NCBI GenBank assembly: GCA_030737875.1
Contig: CM060926.1
Span: 321,599,922-321,663,921 of the forward strand
DNA from: Allium sativum
Lineage: Eukaryota; Streptophyta; Magnoliopsida; Asparagales; Amaryllidaceae
DNA: 64,000 nucleotides
Direction: 5' to 3'
Shown here: piece after piece, positions 46,558-58,300 of the stretch
How the letters are laid out: each line of letters opens with the position of its first letter
Numbering within the stretch: position 1 is the first letter of the stretch
The notes under the pieces: generated by a model
Seen by the model: the letters and a program-made list of their open reading frames with translations, nothing else
Database searches by the model: none
What the model was told of the DNA's origin: nothing
Made by a program: the position numbers and the translations under genes

Positions 46558-46640
46558 GTTCATTTTGAGATGCTCAAGATCATGAACATATCAGGAAAGT
46601 CCAAGCTGAAGTTAAAGCAACTGGTATTAATGTAGGATTG
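46558..46640 (+). other. Short unassigned open stretch in the left part of C1
   Basis: One plus frame reads DAQDHEHIRKVQAEVKATG and ends at a GGTATTAAT that could be a 5' splice site. It may be another captured exon, but it is short and I recognise no family. Confidence 0.2.
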
Positions 46641-46859
46641 CCATTTCTGTACTAATATCTTTCCAGATTTCCAAACATAGCTTCAAAATTAACTTGTTGT
46701 CCATCAATGTTTTTTATAATAATTCTTTGATGTTCAAGTAAAATAACCTTACCATAAATATTTCCTAGCACTTGAGTAAAATAACCTTACCATACATAAT
46801 CCATCATCAACTCAATCTAAATTCAAAATGTCAAAAAAATAAATTAAAAAAATTATATA

Positions 46860-47664
46860 CCAGTAGCCACATATTCTGGCGCGGCATAAAAATAGAAGCA
46901 CATAACTCTAGTGATGACATGCGAGTCTTCGACGGTTGGCCCATTCTTTGCAAAACCAAAATGCGTAGCTTTGCATTATAATTCGGAGATAGAGAGAAGC
47001 ATAATTTAGCATGCATATGACCATAAGAAAGCGATTCATCAAATAACATAGCGAGTAAATATACCGTGTCCCGAAGTATGTTCAAGGCATTAAAATCACG
47101 ATAAATTATATGTCTTTTTGATAATGAATGCAAAAATGTAAGACCTCGAGCGGCTCCATGATTGTGGTTCCGCAGATCCTATTGGAAAACATGGCAGAAG
47201 TTTAGAAGCTGATGAAAACTAAAAAGAAAAGGTCCAGACATCAAATTTATATTATTATCTTACACTTAGTAGACATCAACTGATCAAGCCAATTATTTAC
47301 GTACGGAAAGTCAAGTGATAAATATAAGCAGTTCAGCAACTAAAGATTGAGGACATTTCCTCCTTTTCAGTATGCATGATACGAGTGAAACATTATATGT
47401 AATTTGTAAAATAACAGGAAAAAACTTATATACTATTGATAGAAGTAAAATAATTTAAAACTTAGTCTTGAAAAGGTGCATACCCTGCAATATCCAAGCA
47501 ACTTAACAAGATTTGGATGAGACAGACTTCATAAAAATTGACCTCTGACTGCATATCATTGAAATTATGAAACCAATAAGCACAAACTGCCTGAAATGTT
47601 AACTAACGCAATACCATTACGTTGCTAAAAATAGCAGCCAACAAATTAAATATGTGCCAATGCT

Positions 47665-47700
<36 letters not shown>

Positions 47701-48110
47701 ACATTAGAAGAAAATAAATAAGTTATGCTATGGTGACTAGCCGGCTAGTGCATATACCACTGAAATCAACTACACAACCAAGTCATGGTTCTTCAGTTTG
47801 TTTAGTGGTATCATAAAGTAACATGCTGGTTTTAACTAAAGATCGCAATCAAGATGACTGTATATTCAATCATTTACCTGCCACTCTTCAAATCCTTACA
47901 AGCTTTCAGAGTTGAGCCTCTTAACAACAATTACAATACCAAGTCCACTTTTGACAGAATTAAGAGTTTCTTCTTTAACCAAACCTTTATATACTTTGCC
48001 AAATACACTTTTACCGAGTACAGTTTCAGGCCTAAAATTCTTGGTTTCACTTTTCAATTCACCATACGTGAACACTTTTCAATTCACCATATGTTGTAGT
48101 GTTGCTGCTT
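46860..48110 (-). pseudogene. Captured receptor-like cytoplasmic kinase fragment (RLCK-VII/PBL-like)
   Basis: Minus-strand pieces in the gene order of a plant PBL/APK1-type Ser/Thr kinase. The N-lobe exon (48056-47878) reads FRPETVLG, then the glycine-loop remnant GKSVFGKVYKG and the VAIK-like IVVKRLNSESL, followed by TAA where Gln is usual and GFEEWQ. The next exon (about 47535-47478) gives SLSHPNLVKLLGYC after a one-base disruption. The third (about 47180-46862) has GAARGLTFLHS and IIYRDFNALNIL, the catalytic loop with Tyr for His, then NYNAKL; the DFG region is frame-broken, but [11 protein letters not shown] and AAPEYVATG (activation segment) are readable. Introns lie between them and an exon ends at a GTATAT donor, so DNA, not cDNA, was captured. 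The C-lobe end is absent. It is not functional as a kinase. Confidence 0.8.
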
Positions 48111-48535
48111 GCTTTTGATCCCATACAATTTCCCATGTTCTCTCAAAATTTTGAGCTTCTTCCTTGTTCCACTCACTTTAAAAAGTTATAAGCTTCCTTT
48201 TCTTTTCAAAATCGAAAATCGGAGTTGGAACCGATTGCTAGAACCCACTACAATTCTTATGGAACCAATTGCAATCAATAGATAACCCTAATTTTCAAAT
48301 TTAAGAAAATACAGGTTTCAGTAGAAACTTAATTTTTATGCAAAAAAAGAGAATATACCTCAAATTACTTGCTATAGATGTTTGAACTGAAGCCGGGGAG
48401 GTTCCTTCATGAAGAAATTGGTGTGTGGAGGTAAAAAAAATCGAATTTGGGGGTGATAGGGTTTAAAACCCGTATGTTGTAAGAAAAAATAGGAAGAAAG
48501 AAATGGGAAAGAAAGAGGTCGGCTGTCAGTTTCTC

Positions 48536-48612
48536 ACGATAATTTTCGACGGCTTCCGACGGCTGCGGACGGCCCGTCAAAAGCTGTCGAAAATAACCGT
48601 CGCAAACCATCG
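48536..48612. repeat. CGACGG subterminal repeats of C1
   Basis: Repeated GACGGC, CCGACGG and CCGTCG words in both orientations close to the right terminus, resembling CACTA transposase-binding arrays. Confidence 0.6.
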
Positions 48613-48652
48613 CCCCCTTCCATCGAAATTAGCTAGGTTTCTTGTAGAGTAA

Positions 48653-48733
48653 GTGACTGGGGTTAGTGTCCGCCTAGGGTTAGTATTAAATGAGTGCTAC
48701 GTAGGTACCATAGGTGTTCCTATCCTTGGGAAC
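48653..48733 (+). other. E5 5' LTR fragment between C1 and L1
   Basis: 81 bp of host-repeat DNA; its last five bases GGAAC are the left target-site duplication of L1. Confidence 0.6.
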
Positions 48734-49089
48734 TGTGATAACCCAAAACTTCCCCGGTGAGGAAAGAGCGGATACTTTGAGAACAACACACAAAAGAACG
48801 CAGACAGAAGAACATTTCATTTTTTTATTACAACAATACCATCAGATTACAGGAATGTACAGAGTATAAATCAATATTACACATTATAAAATATCAGATA
48901 TTACAATATATTACATAGTAGTGGAAAATAATACAATACACAACTAGAAGTAATACATGGATACAAAGCTTTCCGAGTATCGTTCCAGCTGAATCAGGAT
49001 CCTGTGAATATAAATCTGCAAAACCAAAACTACTGGCTGCCCGTGTCAAAATAAGGGCACCTAGAGTTTAGGTTAAAACAATAAACTCC

Positions 49090-49114
49090 AGGTCAGTCAT
49101 GTGACTGGTGTGAG
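49090..49114 (-). promoter_or_regulatory. Conserved LTR motif in the L1 3' LTR
   Basis: Minus strand: CTCACACCAG, then TCACATGACTGACCT, 356 bp from the LTR 3' end; the second copy is at 55714-55738. Confidence 0.65.
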
Positions 49115-51665
49115 AACTAAAACAGTTATTTAAAGCTTTACATTAAATCAGATATATCAAGGGACCACGCCGTATAACACGGAACGGGTTTCCTCCCATG
49201 AATACCAGTGCATATAACAAAACAACGCAATGCTTTTTGGAAAAATGATGCTATTATAAGACCCAGGTTCTATCATACAATGCAACGCAAGCCGGGGGAT
49301 AGGATTTTCCCTTATTATAGCCAAACATGCTTGGTACGTTTAAAACAAATCATTTGACACTATTATAAGTGTAAAGTGTAAAAACAATTTCAATTATAAA
49401 TATCAATCATAGAAGGCATGGGTACCATATATCATGTCGACATACTAGGCTCTACAATCAAAACCGCAAAGTCACGTATTTGGAAATTGGATTCCCATCT
49501 ATGAACCGAGGCCAGCGATCGTCCTCTACCGATTCGAGAATGTCTAGCCCGAGCCTCAGGATCAGAGCTCGAGTGACCCTTGGAGCGACAGGGTCGGGCC
49601 ACCGATGTGGATTTAACTTAAATCCTGAACACTGCGTTTCCCCGCCCTTTGGTGCGTAAATCAGCCAACGAATGACTCCATCGGCTTCACATAGTCACCG
49701 ATATATCCGAGGCGCCTCGCAACAGCAACAACCACATAAGTCAAACTCGTCAGGGCGTGTAAAAACACTGACACCACTTCTAACTAGAAAGAAACGCATG
49801 TCCTCCCTGAGGTCCTCTCCCGTTTTTGGTTCACAACCGGGGTGTGAGGCTCACGAATCAACGCTACACAAAGCTATGCCACACAGACCGTGCTTTGATC
49901 ATCAACCACAAGACTTTGCTTTTCAACAGAAGCCCTAATCAATTGCCACTTAGGCATGCCACACAGGCAATTCACTCCATGCGTTTGATATCCATCAATA
50001 TATAACCCCTGAGCTCGTACGTCTCAGGGAAGGGCGTTAAGAAAGAGAATAAATTCTCTGCCGCCAAACAGATATATATTCAATAGAAATCAATCACACA
50101 ATGTAAAATCCAATGTCAGACACATAGTCTATTTACAAGTTTGTTCCGGGTCTGAACGAAACCGGAGGCACCTAATACCTCGCATATCCATCGATCTCCA
50201 AGTACGTCTGGACGACCACTAACTGATTCCCTCCTTTTGGGTGTACGACCCAATCAAGATCATTAGTAATCACCCAAACGACGTGAAGACCTCCGGTAAA
50301 CTGGACGACCACGGTGTTATCGGTAAATTCAATTACCATTTCACGTTCAAATCTAATTAAAGATTTAACTATCGCCTGGAGATAAACTGGTGATACTCCA
50401 TTCTTGATCTTTTCATTCTAATTTAAAGATTCATTAAAACTCCACTTAGTTTTAATCTTTAACTGGATTAAAGAATCAATGTCTTTTAAAACACGGTTCA
50501 CGCTAAACCCAAAATCACATTCCATTCTATCAGCCTTTAACTTAAAATAGCAAGTGAGAAATTCCCTAAGTATTAACCCTGAAGGCCGAAACCAACATCA
50601 GATCAATACCCAAGAAACCATTCAACTTAACTAATATCCAGTTAGTTTCTGATTTTCTTAACTCCTTTGGGTCTAAGAATAGTATTATTGAAGATACCGT
50701 TCACGACGACCCAAAATCACATTTGATATTAAATACAAGGCTCTAAATAGAAGATACATCGGCTTATATTCAATATCAAATCCTACGACCAACAAATATC
50801 GTATTGGAAATAACGATATAAATATATCTTTCAAATTTCCATTACAATATCTGTATAATCATGAAATCCAACATCGAAATATTCCATAGATAATTTCGAT
50901 TCCAATCCATTCCAATTCAATTATTGGAAATTCTGTTTATTTTCAAAACCATTTCAAATCCACTTTATTTATTTTAAAAATAAATAGAATAATTATTCTA
51001 GATCAAAACTAGTTCATTTCGATAAAAATCAATTTTTATCTTTTCAAATTTGGAGTTTTTCATCCCAATTCTTTACAAATAATTTCTTATGATTTTACAC
51101 AAATTATTACTATTTTTAATAATTTTATCAAGGCCCTTACAGTCGATTTCCATCAACGGCCTTCGAACTGCACTTACAACGACCTTTTCCGAATTTGATT
51201 TGGACATAATTCCAAATCGATTCGTTAGATTTCAAATCTCTTATATTCGTTAGAAAGCTCTTTTTGATACGAACCCAACGGTTCCGTTGTTAGGAGAATC
51301 CAACGGTCGGATCTCCCGCAACGTCAATTTGAAGTCAATGGTCGAAATTCGCGAGCTGCTGCCGCGCGACGCGTTCTATTCAGGCCATTATATATATATA
51401 TATATAATATTATATATACTTCATCGATTTCCTTTTTAAAAGTATTTTATAAATCGTTTTAAATTCGTTTTCAAAACGATTTCAACTTCATATTCAATTT
51501 CAAATCAAAATTGAACATTCCACTTCATCGATATACAAATGATAATATTTTCAAAACGTTATATTTTGAAATCGCTTTCTTTTCTATATTCATTCTAAAT
51601 ATAAATAAAATCGATATAAATATCGTTCACGTCAAAATGGCGTAAATCAAATCAACACGGCTTTT

Positions 51666-51765
51666 ATTCAACACATGAATTTATTTCCTATTGAACACAT
51701 GAATTTATTTTCTATTGAACACATGAATTTATTTCCTATTCAACACATGAATTTATTTTCTAAAT
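51666..51765. repeat. 24-bp tandem repeat AACACATGAATTTATTTYCT, four units
   Basis: Four units here versus three in the homologous place of the 5' LTR (58735-58805), so copy number changed after insertion. Confidence 0.9.
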
Positions 51766-52437
51766 TGGAATGAGGCCCAATCAATTACAATATAATGTTT
51801 ATTATATGGATTTCCATACAACACATGTATGTAATAGCAATGACAAATAATCATCCATCATCCAGAGCGCACCACATAACTGCATAAGCATTAAATATCA
51901 ATAATCAACGCTTATACAGTCTGTCAACCCATCGATTGACATACAACTAAGTAATCGGGATTAGTGTACGTCAAATATCATCCCAATACCCGTGTGGGAT
52001 TTCAAAATCAACAAACACAGTTTTTTATTTGTGCAGTTGGGCGATGTGTAAAATTTATCGTCCCAATCAATATCAGTCAAATCAGTGTATATAAACAAAT
52101 CTCCGATTTGTTTATTACTATTTATTTTATATACACGTTAAAAATTATATTTTTAACTATAAAATATTTTCCCATATAAAATATTTTATTTCATTTCACA
52201 TCACACAATCAAATTTCACAACACAGCAATCAAACAAACAATTCATCCATGGTCTATGGACGACGGGTGTCGGGTGCTACTAAACACCATCTGCATCCTA
52301 GTATATATTTCAAAACTAGAAATAAATAAAAGTGAGGATTTCTCACCGACTAGCTAAACCAAACGCCACGACTCTTCATATGTAGAAATCTATGTCGTTC
52401 TCGCCTTTTGTCACTTTTGTTGTCCGTAGCCACTACA

Positions 52438-53060
52438 TATATAAAAATCACATTTTTATATTGTTGCTATTTATATAAAAATCACATTTTTATAATCACT
52501 CTATATAGATAAAAATTCTATTTTTATACCGCTACTATATAGATAAAAATTCTATTTTTACACCACTACTATATAGATAAAAATTCTATTTTTACCTCGC
52601 TAATAATATAATAAAGAATATATTTTTATCACGCTACTCATATAAAAATCACATCTTTGCTCCTTCTACATAATAAAGATCGAATTTTTAATACTTCTAT
52701 AATATAAAAATCATATTTTTAACTTCACTAAAAATCATATTTTTATTTCGCTATATAAAAAGTCGCATCTTTATGATATCACTTCATGGATAAAAATCGT
52801 ATTTTTATATCGCTATTATATAAAAATCGAATTTTTATTTCGCTACATCATATATAAAAATCGTATTTTTAATCGAACTAAAAATCATATTTTTATTTGC
52901 TCTATACTAATAAAAATATCACCTTTCTACTAATAAAAATATCGCCTTTCTACTAAATAAAATATCATCTTCCTACTAGTAGAAATACCGTCTTTTTGAA
53001 CAAAGTTATATATAATAAAAATCACTTTTTCATACACTGTAATATATAGTAAAAATTTCA
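52438..53060. repeat. AT-rich hairpin minisatellite (TAAAAATCnnATTTTTA) in the L1 3' LTR
   Basis: About 20 units of 30-40 bp (34 bp in the TACTATATAGATAAAAATTC stretch), each with AAAAAT...ATTTTT able to form a short hairpin, separated by CGCTA- or CCACTA-type spacers. The 5' LTR copy (59481-60050) is about 70 bp shorter. Confidence 0.9.
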
Positions 53061-53134
53061 TATTTTATAACAATATTTTTAACATAAGAAAACTGATTTA
53101 AAAAAATTAAAAAAATAAAATTTATAGCTGAAAT

Positions 53135-53420
53135 CTAAGGAGGAGGGGGAAGGCGCGCCGGAGTTTGGTGGTGCGGTGGGCGGTCGATGGGGCAGTGTGG
53201 TCTGGGTGCGGCGGCTAGGGTTAGGGGTTGGAAGTCGCGGGTTCACCAGGGGAAAGAAGGGGGGATTCGAGGTCGCGAGAAGGAGAGGAGGGGGGGTGCC
53301 GTCGATTGCTAGAGGAGAGGGGATCGACGTCATTTGCGGCGTGGCCAGGGCTCCGTCGCCCTCTCTCTTTACTTTTTTTATTTTGACTTTGAAAATGAAC
53401 GGGGGAGGGGGGCTGAAAGT
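53135..53420 (-). promoter_or_regulatory. GC-rich island and candidate transcript start region in the L1 3' LTR
   Basis: A sharp GC-rich block in AT-rich DNA. On the minus strand it reads from a TAAATAAAATAAAATCTCCC box (about 53435-53460) through a pyrimidine-rich stretch to AACCCTAGCCGCC, like the start of a plant transcription unit. Open frames of 84 and 115 codons on opposite strands arise from the composition. The homologous island is at 60130-60440. Promoter function is inferred. Confidence 0.4.
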
Positions 53421-54347
53421 GTATAGGGAAGGGAGATTTTATTTTATTTATTTATTTAATTCCAAAAAGCCACTTTTTATTTCAACTTCTAAATCGAACC
53501 CAACGACTGTCGTCCACAGCTAATTACCCCCATTCCGAACACAATGGGATATGTATCGTAAGCTGATTCGATCGTTTCGATCGGTTTCCAACAAAATCAA
53601 AATATAAATCTATATATTGAACTTGAACACACATTTCAATTTACCGGGGCCACGTACGAACTCTAAAAATTCCCGAAAATATTTTCTAGCTTCGTATTGA
53701 CGGTACTGTCCTAACAAAACCAATTTCGTCAAATTATGAGACCGTTTGAAAAATGGCCATTTTCCAGTCGATTAAAATCAACTAAAACTCGTCAAACATG
53801 TTTTCCTTTGCCACACTCACATATTGAATCAGAATATTACGAATTTTGAAACCTAGAAATAAATTGACATCACGGATCCAACAAAAGTGGTTACGTTGAA
53901 AACCGAGGACGTTTGCAAAATTTCCATTTTTAAGGGCTAGAATTCCATAGCGACTATTCAGAATTTTCAACTAGACGTAACTTTTTATCCCCTCTATGAA
54001 ATTACAATTTTTTGGATTCGTTGGAAAGACATTCTCAAATAGATTCAAATATTTTTGGTTTCACTAAAATCCGGTTTAGTTTTCACTTGGTACATTAATT
54101 TGAAATTTGAAATCGAATAATGGAACTACCGCGCCATTTTCAATTCCTTTTATAATTTAAAATAAATATTTATATTCTAACGATGATTCGAATAAATATA
54201 TACGTTCTAATTCTATTCAAAATAAATTTCTCGTCGTTATTATTTAAAATAATTCATTTTAAATATTCAAAATTCACTAAAATTGCCAAAATAAAAATTT
54301 TAAATTGGCTCAGATTTCCGGGTTATTACAATCTCCTCCACTTAAAA

Positions 54348-54365
54348 CTTTTCGTCCCCGAAAAG
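54348..54365 (-). other. Conserved pre-tract hairpin in L1
   Basis: A 7-bp perfect stem with the same GGGA loop as in E1 and E3, located 17 bp from the LTR. Confidence 0.8.
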
Positions 54366-55355
54366 GAACGAAGTAGAAAGTTGTTTAACTATTCAACTCA
54401 ACTTCCATTATTTTCTTTATGGCTTAAGTTCATCAACTTTTCAGTTTCTAAGAACTTTTCAAATTTTTCAAAAATTTGGCTAACACCCTAAATTTTCGAA
54501 AAATTTCGCCATAACCTCCCCTACACTGGGGACTTCGGGATATTTCATATAGCCTCCCATGGCCTTATTCAATCCAAAAGAAAAAGCCAAGCGGCTAGCC
54601 GATCGGCTCATAAAATCATCATCACCCAAACAAAACAGTAAATTATGGTAAACATGTACCTATTTGTTGGGCAAACAATTTTATTCTTCTGCTCTAGCCT
54701 CCTTGCAATAATCTGTTCAATGTAAGTACAAGTACAATCATTCAAATGCGACTAATTTTCAATACAACTCACTATTTGATTCAATTTGGTTATAGGTTCA
54801 ACCTTTAATCAATCAAACAATAATCAAACAACACAACCAGCAATCAATTAGTTGATTAGCTTTTCAAATTCATAATTTTGATATATAGTCAAAAAATCAG
54901 ATTTTTGATGCCAAATCATAACAAATAATCCCTATCTAATTTTGGTTCTCACACCTGTCAATTGGAATCATATAGAAATCCCACTTTCGAAACTCGAACA
55001 TAAATTTTGATGATGTACGTACTATAGCGATCATCAGAACCATCTCCGGGAGACTAGAGTGTGATTCTAAATCTATCTAGTATATTAAAACTTCGAATAC
55101 ACGCGGATCAGACGTATATGCAAAATCTATATATACTTGATTGTCCAAATCAATATAAATAAATATTCAAATACGTATAAAATGATTTAAATTTCAAAAC
55201 AAAATTTGTTTTCATTTTCAAAAATATACTCTTCACACTCGTTCTAGGATACTACTGATCCCATCTCTAACGAGTCATTCCCATTGGATATTACTAATCC
55301 AATATCTGATGAATTCTTTCTTATGGTTCTTGTTCTCTGAGCTTTGTAAACCAAA

Positions 55356-55367
55356 GCTCTGATACCA
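55356..55367 (-). other. L1 tRNA primer-binding site
   Basis: Minus-strand TGGTATCAGAGC, one base after the 5' LTR end; complementary to initiator-Met tRNA, as in E1-E3. Confidence 0.92.
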
Positions 55368-55368
55368 C

Positions 55369-58300
55369 TGTGATAACCCGTAACTTCCCCGGTGAGGAAA
55401 GAGCGGATACTTTGAGAACAACACACAAAAGAACATTTCATTTTTTTATTACAACAATACCATCAGATTACAAGAATATATAGAGTATAAATCAATATTA
55501 CACATTATAAAATATCAGAGATTACAATACATTACATAGCAGCGGAAAATAATACAATACACAACTAGAATTAATACACGGATACAGAGCTTTCCGAGTA
55601 TCGTTCCAGCGTAAATCAGGATCCTGGGAATATAAATCTGAAAAGAAAAAAACCTTATGGCTGCCCATGTCAAAATAAGGGCACCCAGAGTTTAGGTTAA
55701 AACAATAAACTCCAGGTCAGTCATGTGACTGGTGTGAGAACTAAAACAGTAATTTAAAGCTTTACTTTAAATCATATATATCAAGGGACCACGCCGTATA
55801 ACACGGAACGGGCTTCCTCCCAAGTGTACCAGTGCATATAACAAAACAACGCAGTGCTTTTTGAAAAAATGAAGCTATTATAAGACCCAGGTCCTATAAC
55901 ACAATGCAACGCAACCCAAGGTATAAGGTTTTCCCTTATAATAGCCAAACATGCTTGGTACGTTTAAAACAAATCATTTGATACTATAATAAGTGTATAG
56001 TGTAAAAACAATTTCAATCATAAATATCAATCATAGACGGCATGGGTACCATATATCATGTCACCATACTAGGCTCTACAATCAAAACCGCAAAGTCACG
56101 TATTTGGAAATTGGATTTCCATCTATGAACCGAGGTCAGGGACCGTCCTCTTCCGATTCGAGACTGTCTAGCCCGAGCCTCAGGATCAGAGCTCGAGTGA
56201 CCCTTGGAGCGACAGGGTCGGGCCACCGATGTGGATTAAACTTAAATCCTGAACACTGCGTTTCCCCCCCCCCCTTTGGTGCATAAATGAGTAAACAAAT
56301 GGCTCCATCGGCTTCTCATAGTCACCGATATATCCGAGGCGCCTCGCAACAGCAACAACCACATAAATCAAACTCGTCAGGGCATGTAAAACCACTGATG
56401 CCACTTCTAACTAGAAAGAAACGCATGTCCTCCCTGAGGTCCTCTCCCGTTTTTGGTTCACAACGGGGTGTGAGGCTCGCGAATCAACGCTACACAAAGC
56501 TATGCCACACAGTCCATGCTTTGATCATCAACCACAAGACTTTGCTTTTCAACAGAAGCCCTGATCAATTGCCACTTAGGCATGCCACATAGGCAATTCA
56601 CTCCATGCGTTTGATATCCATAAATATATAACCCCTGATCTCGTACGTCTCGGAGAAGGGCGTTAAGCAAGATTATAAATTCTCCGCCGCCAAACAGATA
56701 GATATTCAATAGAAATCAGTCACACAATGTAAAATCCAATGTCAGACACACAGTCCATTTACAAGTTCGTTCTGGGTCTGAACGAAACCGGAGACACCAA
56801 GTACCTCGTATATCCATCGATCTCCAAGTACGTCTTGATGACCACTAACTGATTCCCTCCTCTTGGGTGTACGGCCCAATCAAGATCATCAGTAATCACC
56901 CAAACGACGTGAAGACCTCCGGTCTTCGACCACCGTCTTCATCCTCGACACCACATCGAATCAGTTATTCAGAATGGGATAATCCTGCCCTTTCCGAATA
57001 ACTCGCGTATATAATAAACAAGTGTTACACAAACATAACATACGCCTCATTCCAATTCATCGGTCACTAACCGTAAATTAGCAAGAGAACAATTCCTCAA
57101 ATATTAACCCCGAAGGCCGAAACCAACATCAGATCAATACCCAGGAAACCACCCATCTTAGCCAATCCCCAGTTAGTTGCTAAATCTTCACATTCTTAGG
57201 GATAGGTTCCCATTAATTATATCAAAGATAAATTCATTAAATTATTTTTTAATCTCCTTTTGAATATCAATTCAAAGTAATCGGGATTAGCGAACCACAC
57301 CGAAGTAATCATTTATTTTATTTCCCAATCCCAACCTATTCATCCTATGAAGTAAAACTGATAATACTTCATATCTAACACCACGGTGTTATCGGTAAAT
57401 TCAATTACCATTTCACGTTCAAATCTAATTAAAGATTTAACTATCGCCTGGAGCTAAACTGGTGATACTCCATTCTCGATCCTTTCAATCTAATTTAAAG
57501 ATTCATTAAAACTCCACTTAGTTTTAATCTTTAACTGGGTTAAAAAATCAATGTCTTTTAAAACACGGTTCATGATAAACCCAAAATCACATTCCATTCT
57601 ATCAGCCTTTAACCGTAAAATAGCAAGTGAGCAATTCCCTAAGTATTAACCGCGAAGGCCGAAACCAACATCAGATCAATACCCAAGAAACCATTCAACT
57701 TAACTAATCTCCAGTTAGTTTCTGATTTTCTTAACTCCTTTGGGTCTAAGAACAGTATTATTGAAGATGCCGTTCACGACGACCAAAAATCACATTTGAT
57801 ATTAAATACAAGGTTCTGAATACAAAATATATCGGCTTATATTCAATATCAAATCCTACGACTAGCAAATATCGTATTGGAAATAACAATATAAATATAT
57901 CTTTTAAATTTCCATAACAATATCTATATAATCACGAAATCCAACATCGAAATATTCAAAAGATAATTTCGATTTCAATCCATTCCAATTCAATTATTGG
58001 AAATTCTGTTTATTTTCAAAACCATTTCAAATCCACTTTATTTATTTTAAAAATAAATAGAATTATAATTCTAGTTCAAAACTAGTTCATTTCAATAAAA
58101 ATCAATTTTTATCTTTTCAAATTTAGAGTTTTTCATCCCAATTCTTCACAAATCATTTCTTATGATTTTACACAAAAAATTATTACTATTTTTAATAAAT
58201 TTATCAAGGCCCGTATTGTCGATTTCCATCAACGGCCATCGAACTGCACTTACAGCGACCTTTTTAGAATTTTATTTGGACATAATTCCAAATCCATCCG

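Larger units (their letters stand above)
46495..48649. mobile_element. C1: non-autonomous CACTA transposon carrying kinase exons
   Basis: The left end CACTACAAGAAAACAGG and the right end TTTCTTGTAGAG form imperfect terminal inverted repeats (the right tip reads CTCTACAAGAAA inward, so CACTA is mutated there). A 3-bp duplication TAA (46492-46494 and 48650-48652) is typical of CACTA/CMC elements. The right subterminal region (48536-48610) repeats CGACGG and CCGACGG words, and the left one has TTTCCGACAG and GTCGTCGG; such repeats are transposase-binding sites in this superfamily. There is no transposase. The body holds a broken receptor-like cytoplasmic kinase segment on the minus strand. Confidence 0.85.
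48734..54330 (-). repeat. L1 3' LTR
   Basis: On the minus strand it starts TGTAATAACCCGGAAATC at 54330 and ends GGGTTATCACA at 48734. It holds the conserved motif (49090-49114), four 24-bp units (about 51666-51765), a hairpin minisatellite (52438-53060), a GC-rich island (53135-53420) and two CCAACAAAA...TTCGT modules (53640-53930). About 455 bp present in the other LTR (about 56924-57380) are replaced here near 50297 by some 14 bp. Confidence 0.93.
54331..55368 (-). other. L1 internal core, non-coding, with tract, hairpin and primer site
   Basis: Minus-strand order: the primer-binding site TGGTATCAGAGC at 55367-55356, about 1 kb with no open frame above 65 codons and no retroelement domain, the hairpin CTTTTCG-GGGA-CGAAAAG at 54365-54348, and the polypurine tract GTGGAGGAGAT ending at 54331. 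The cis signals needed for replication are thus kept while all genes are missing. Confidence 0.88.

Noticed and set aside
47854..48118. Plus-strand open frames of 81 and 68 codons in C1
   Set aside because: Antisense shadows of the minus-strand kinase N-lobe exon.
49672..49938. 88-codon open frame repeated in both L1 LTRs (also 56287-56592)
   Set aside because: The two copies differ by frame-breaking indels and the frame is antisense to the inferred element orientation.
53079..53523. 84- and 115-codon open frames in the L1 GC island
   Set aside because: Pro/Ser-rich and Gly/Arg-rich translations of the same block on opposite strands; the 5' LTR copy changes frame, so coding is unlikely.
54331..55368. 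Search for gag or pol remnants in the L1 core
   Set aside because: No RT, integrase or protease motif on either strand; only primer site, hairpin and polypurine tract are supported.
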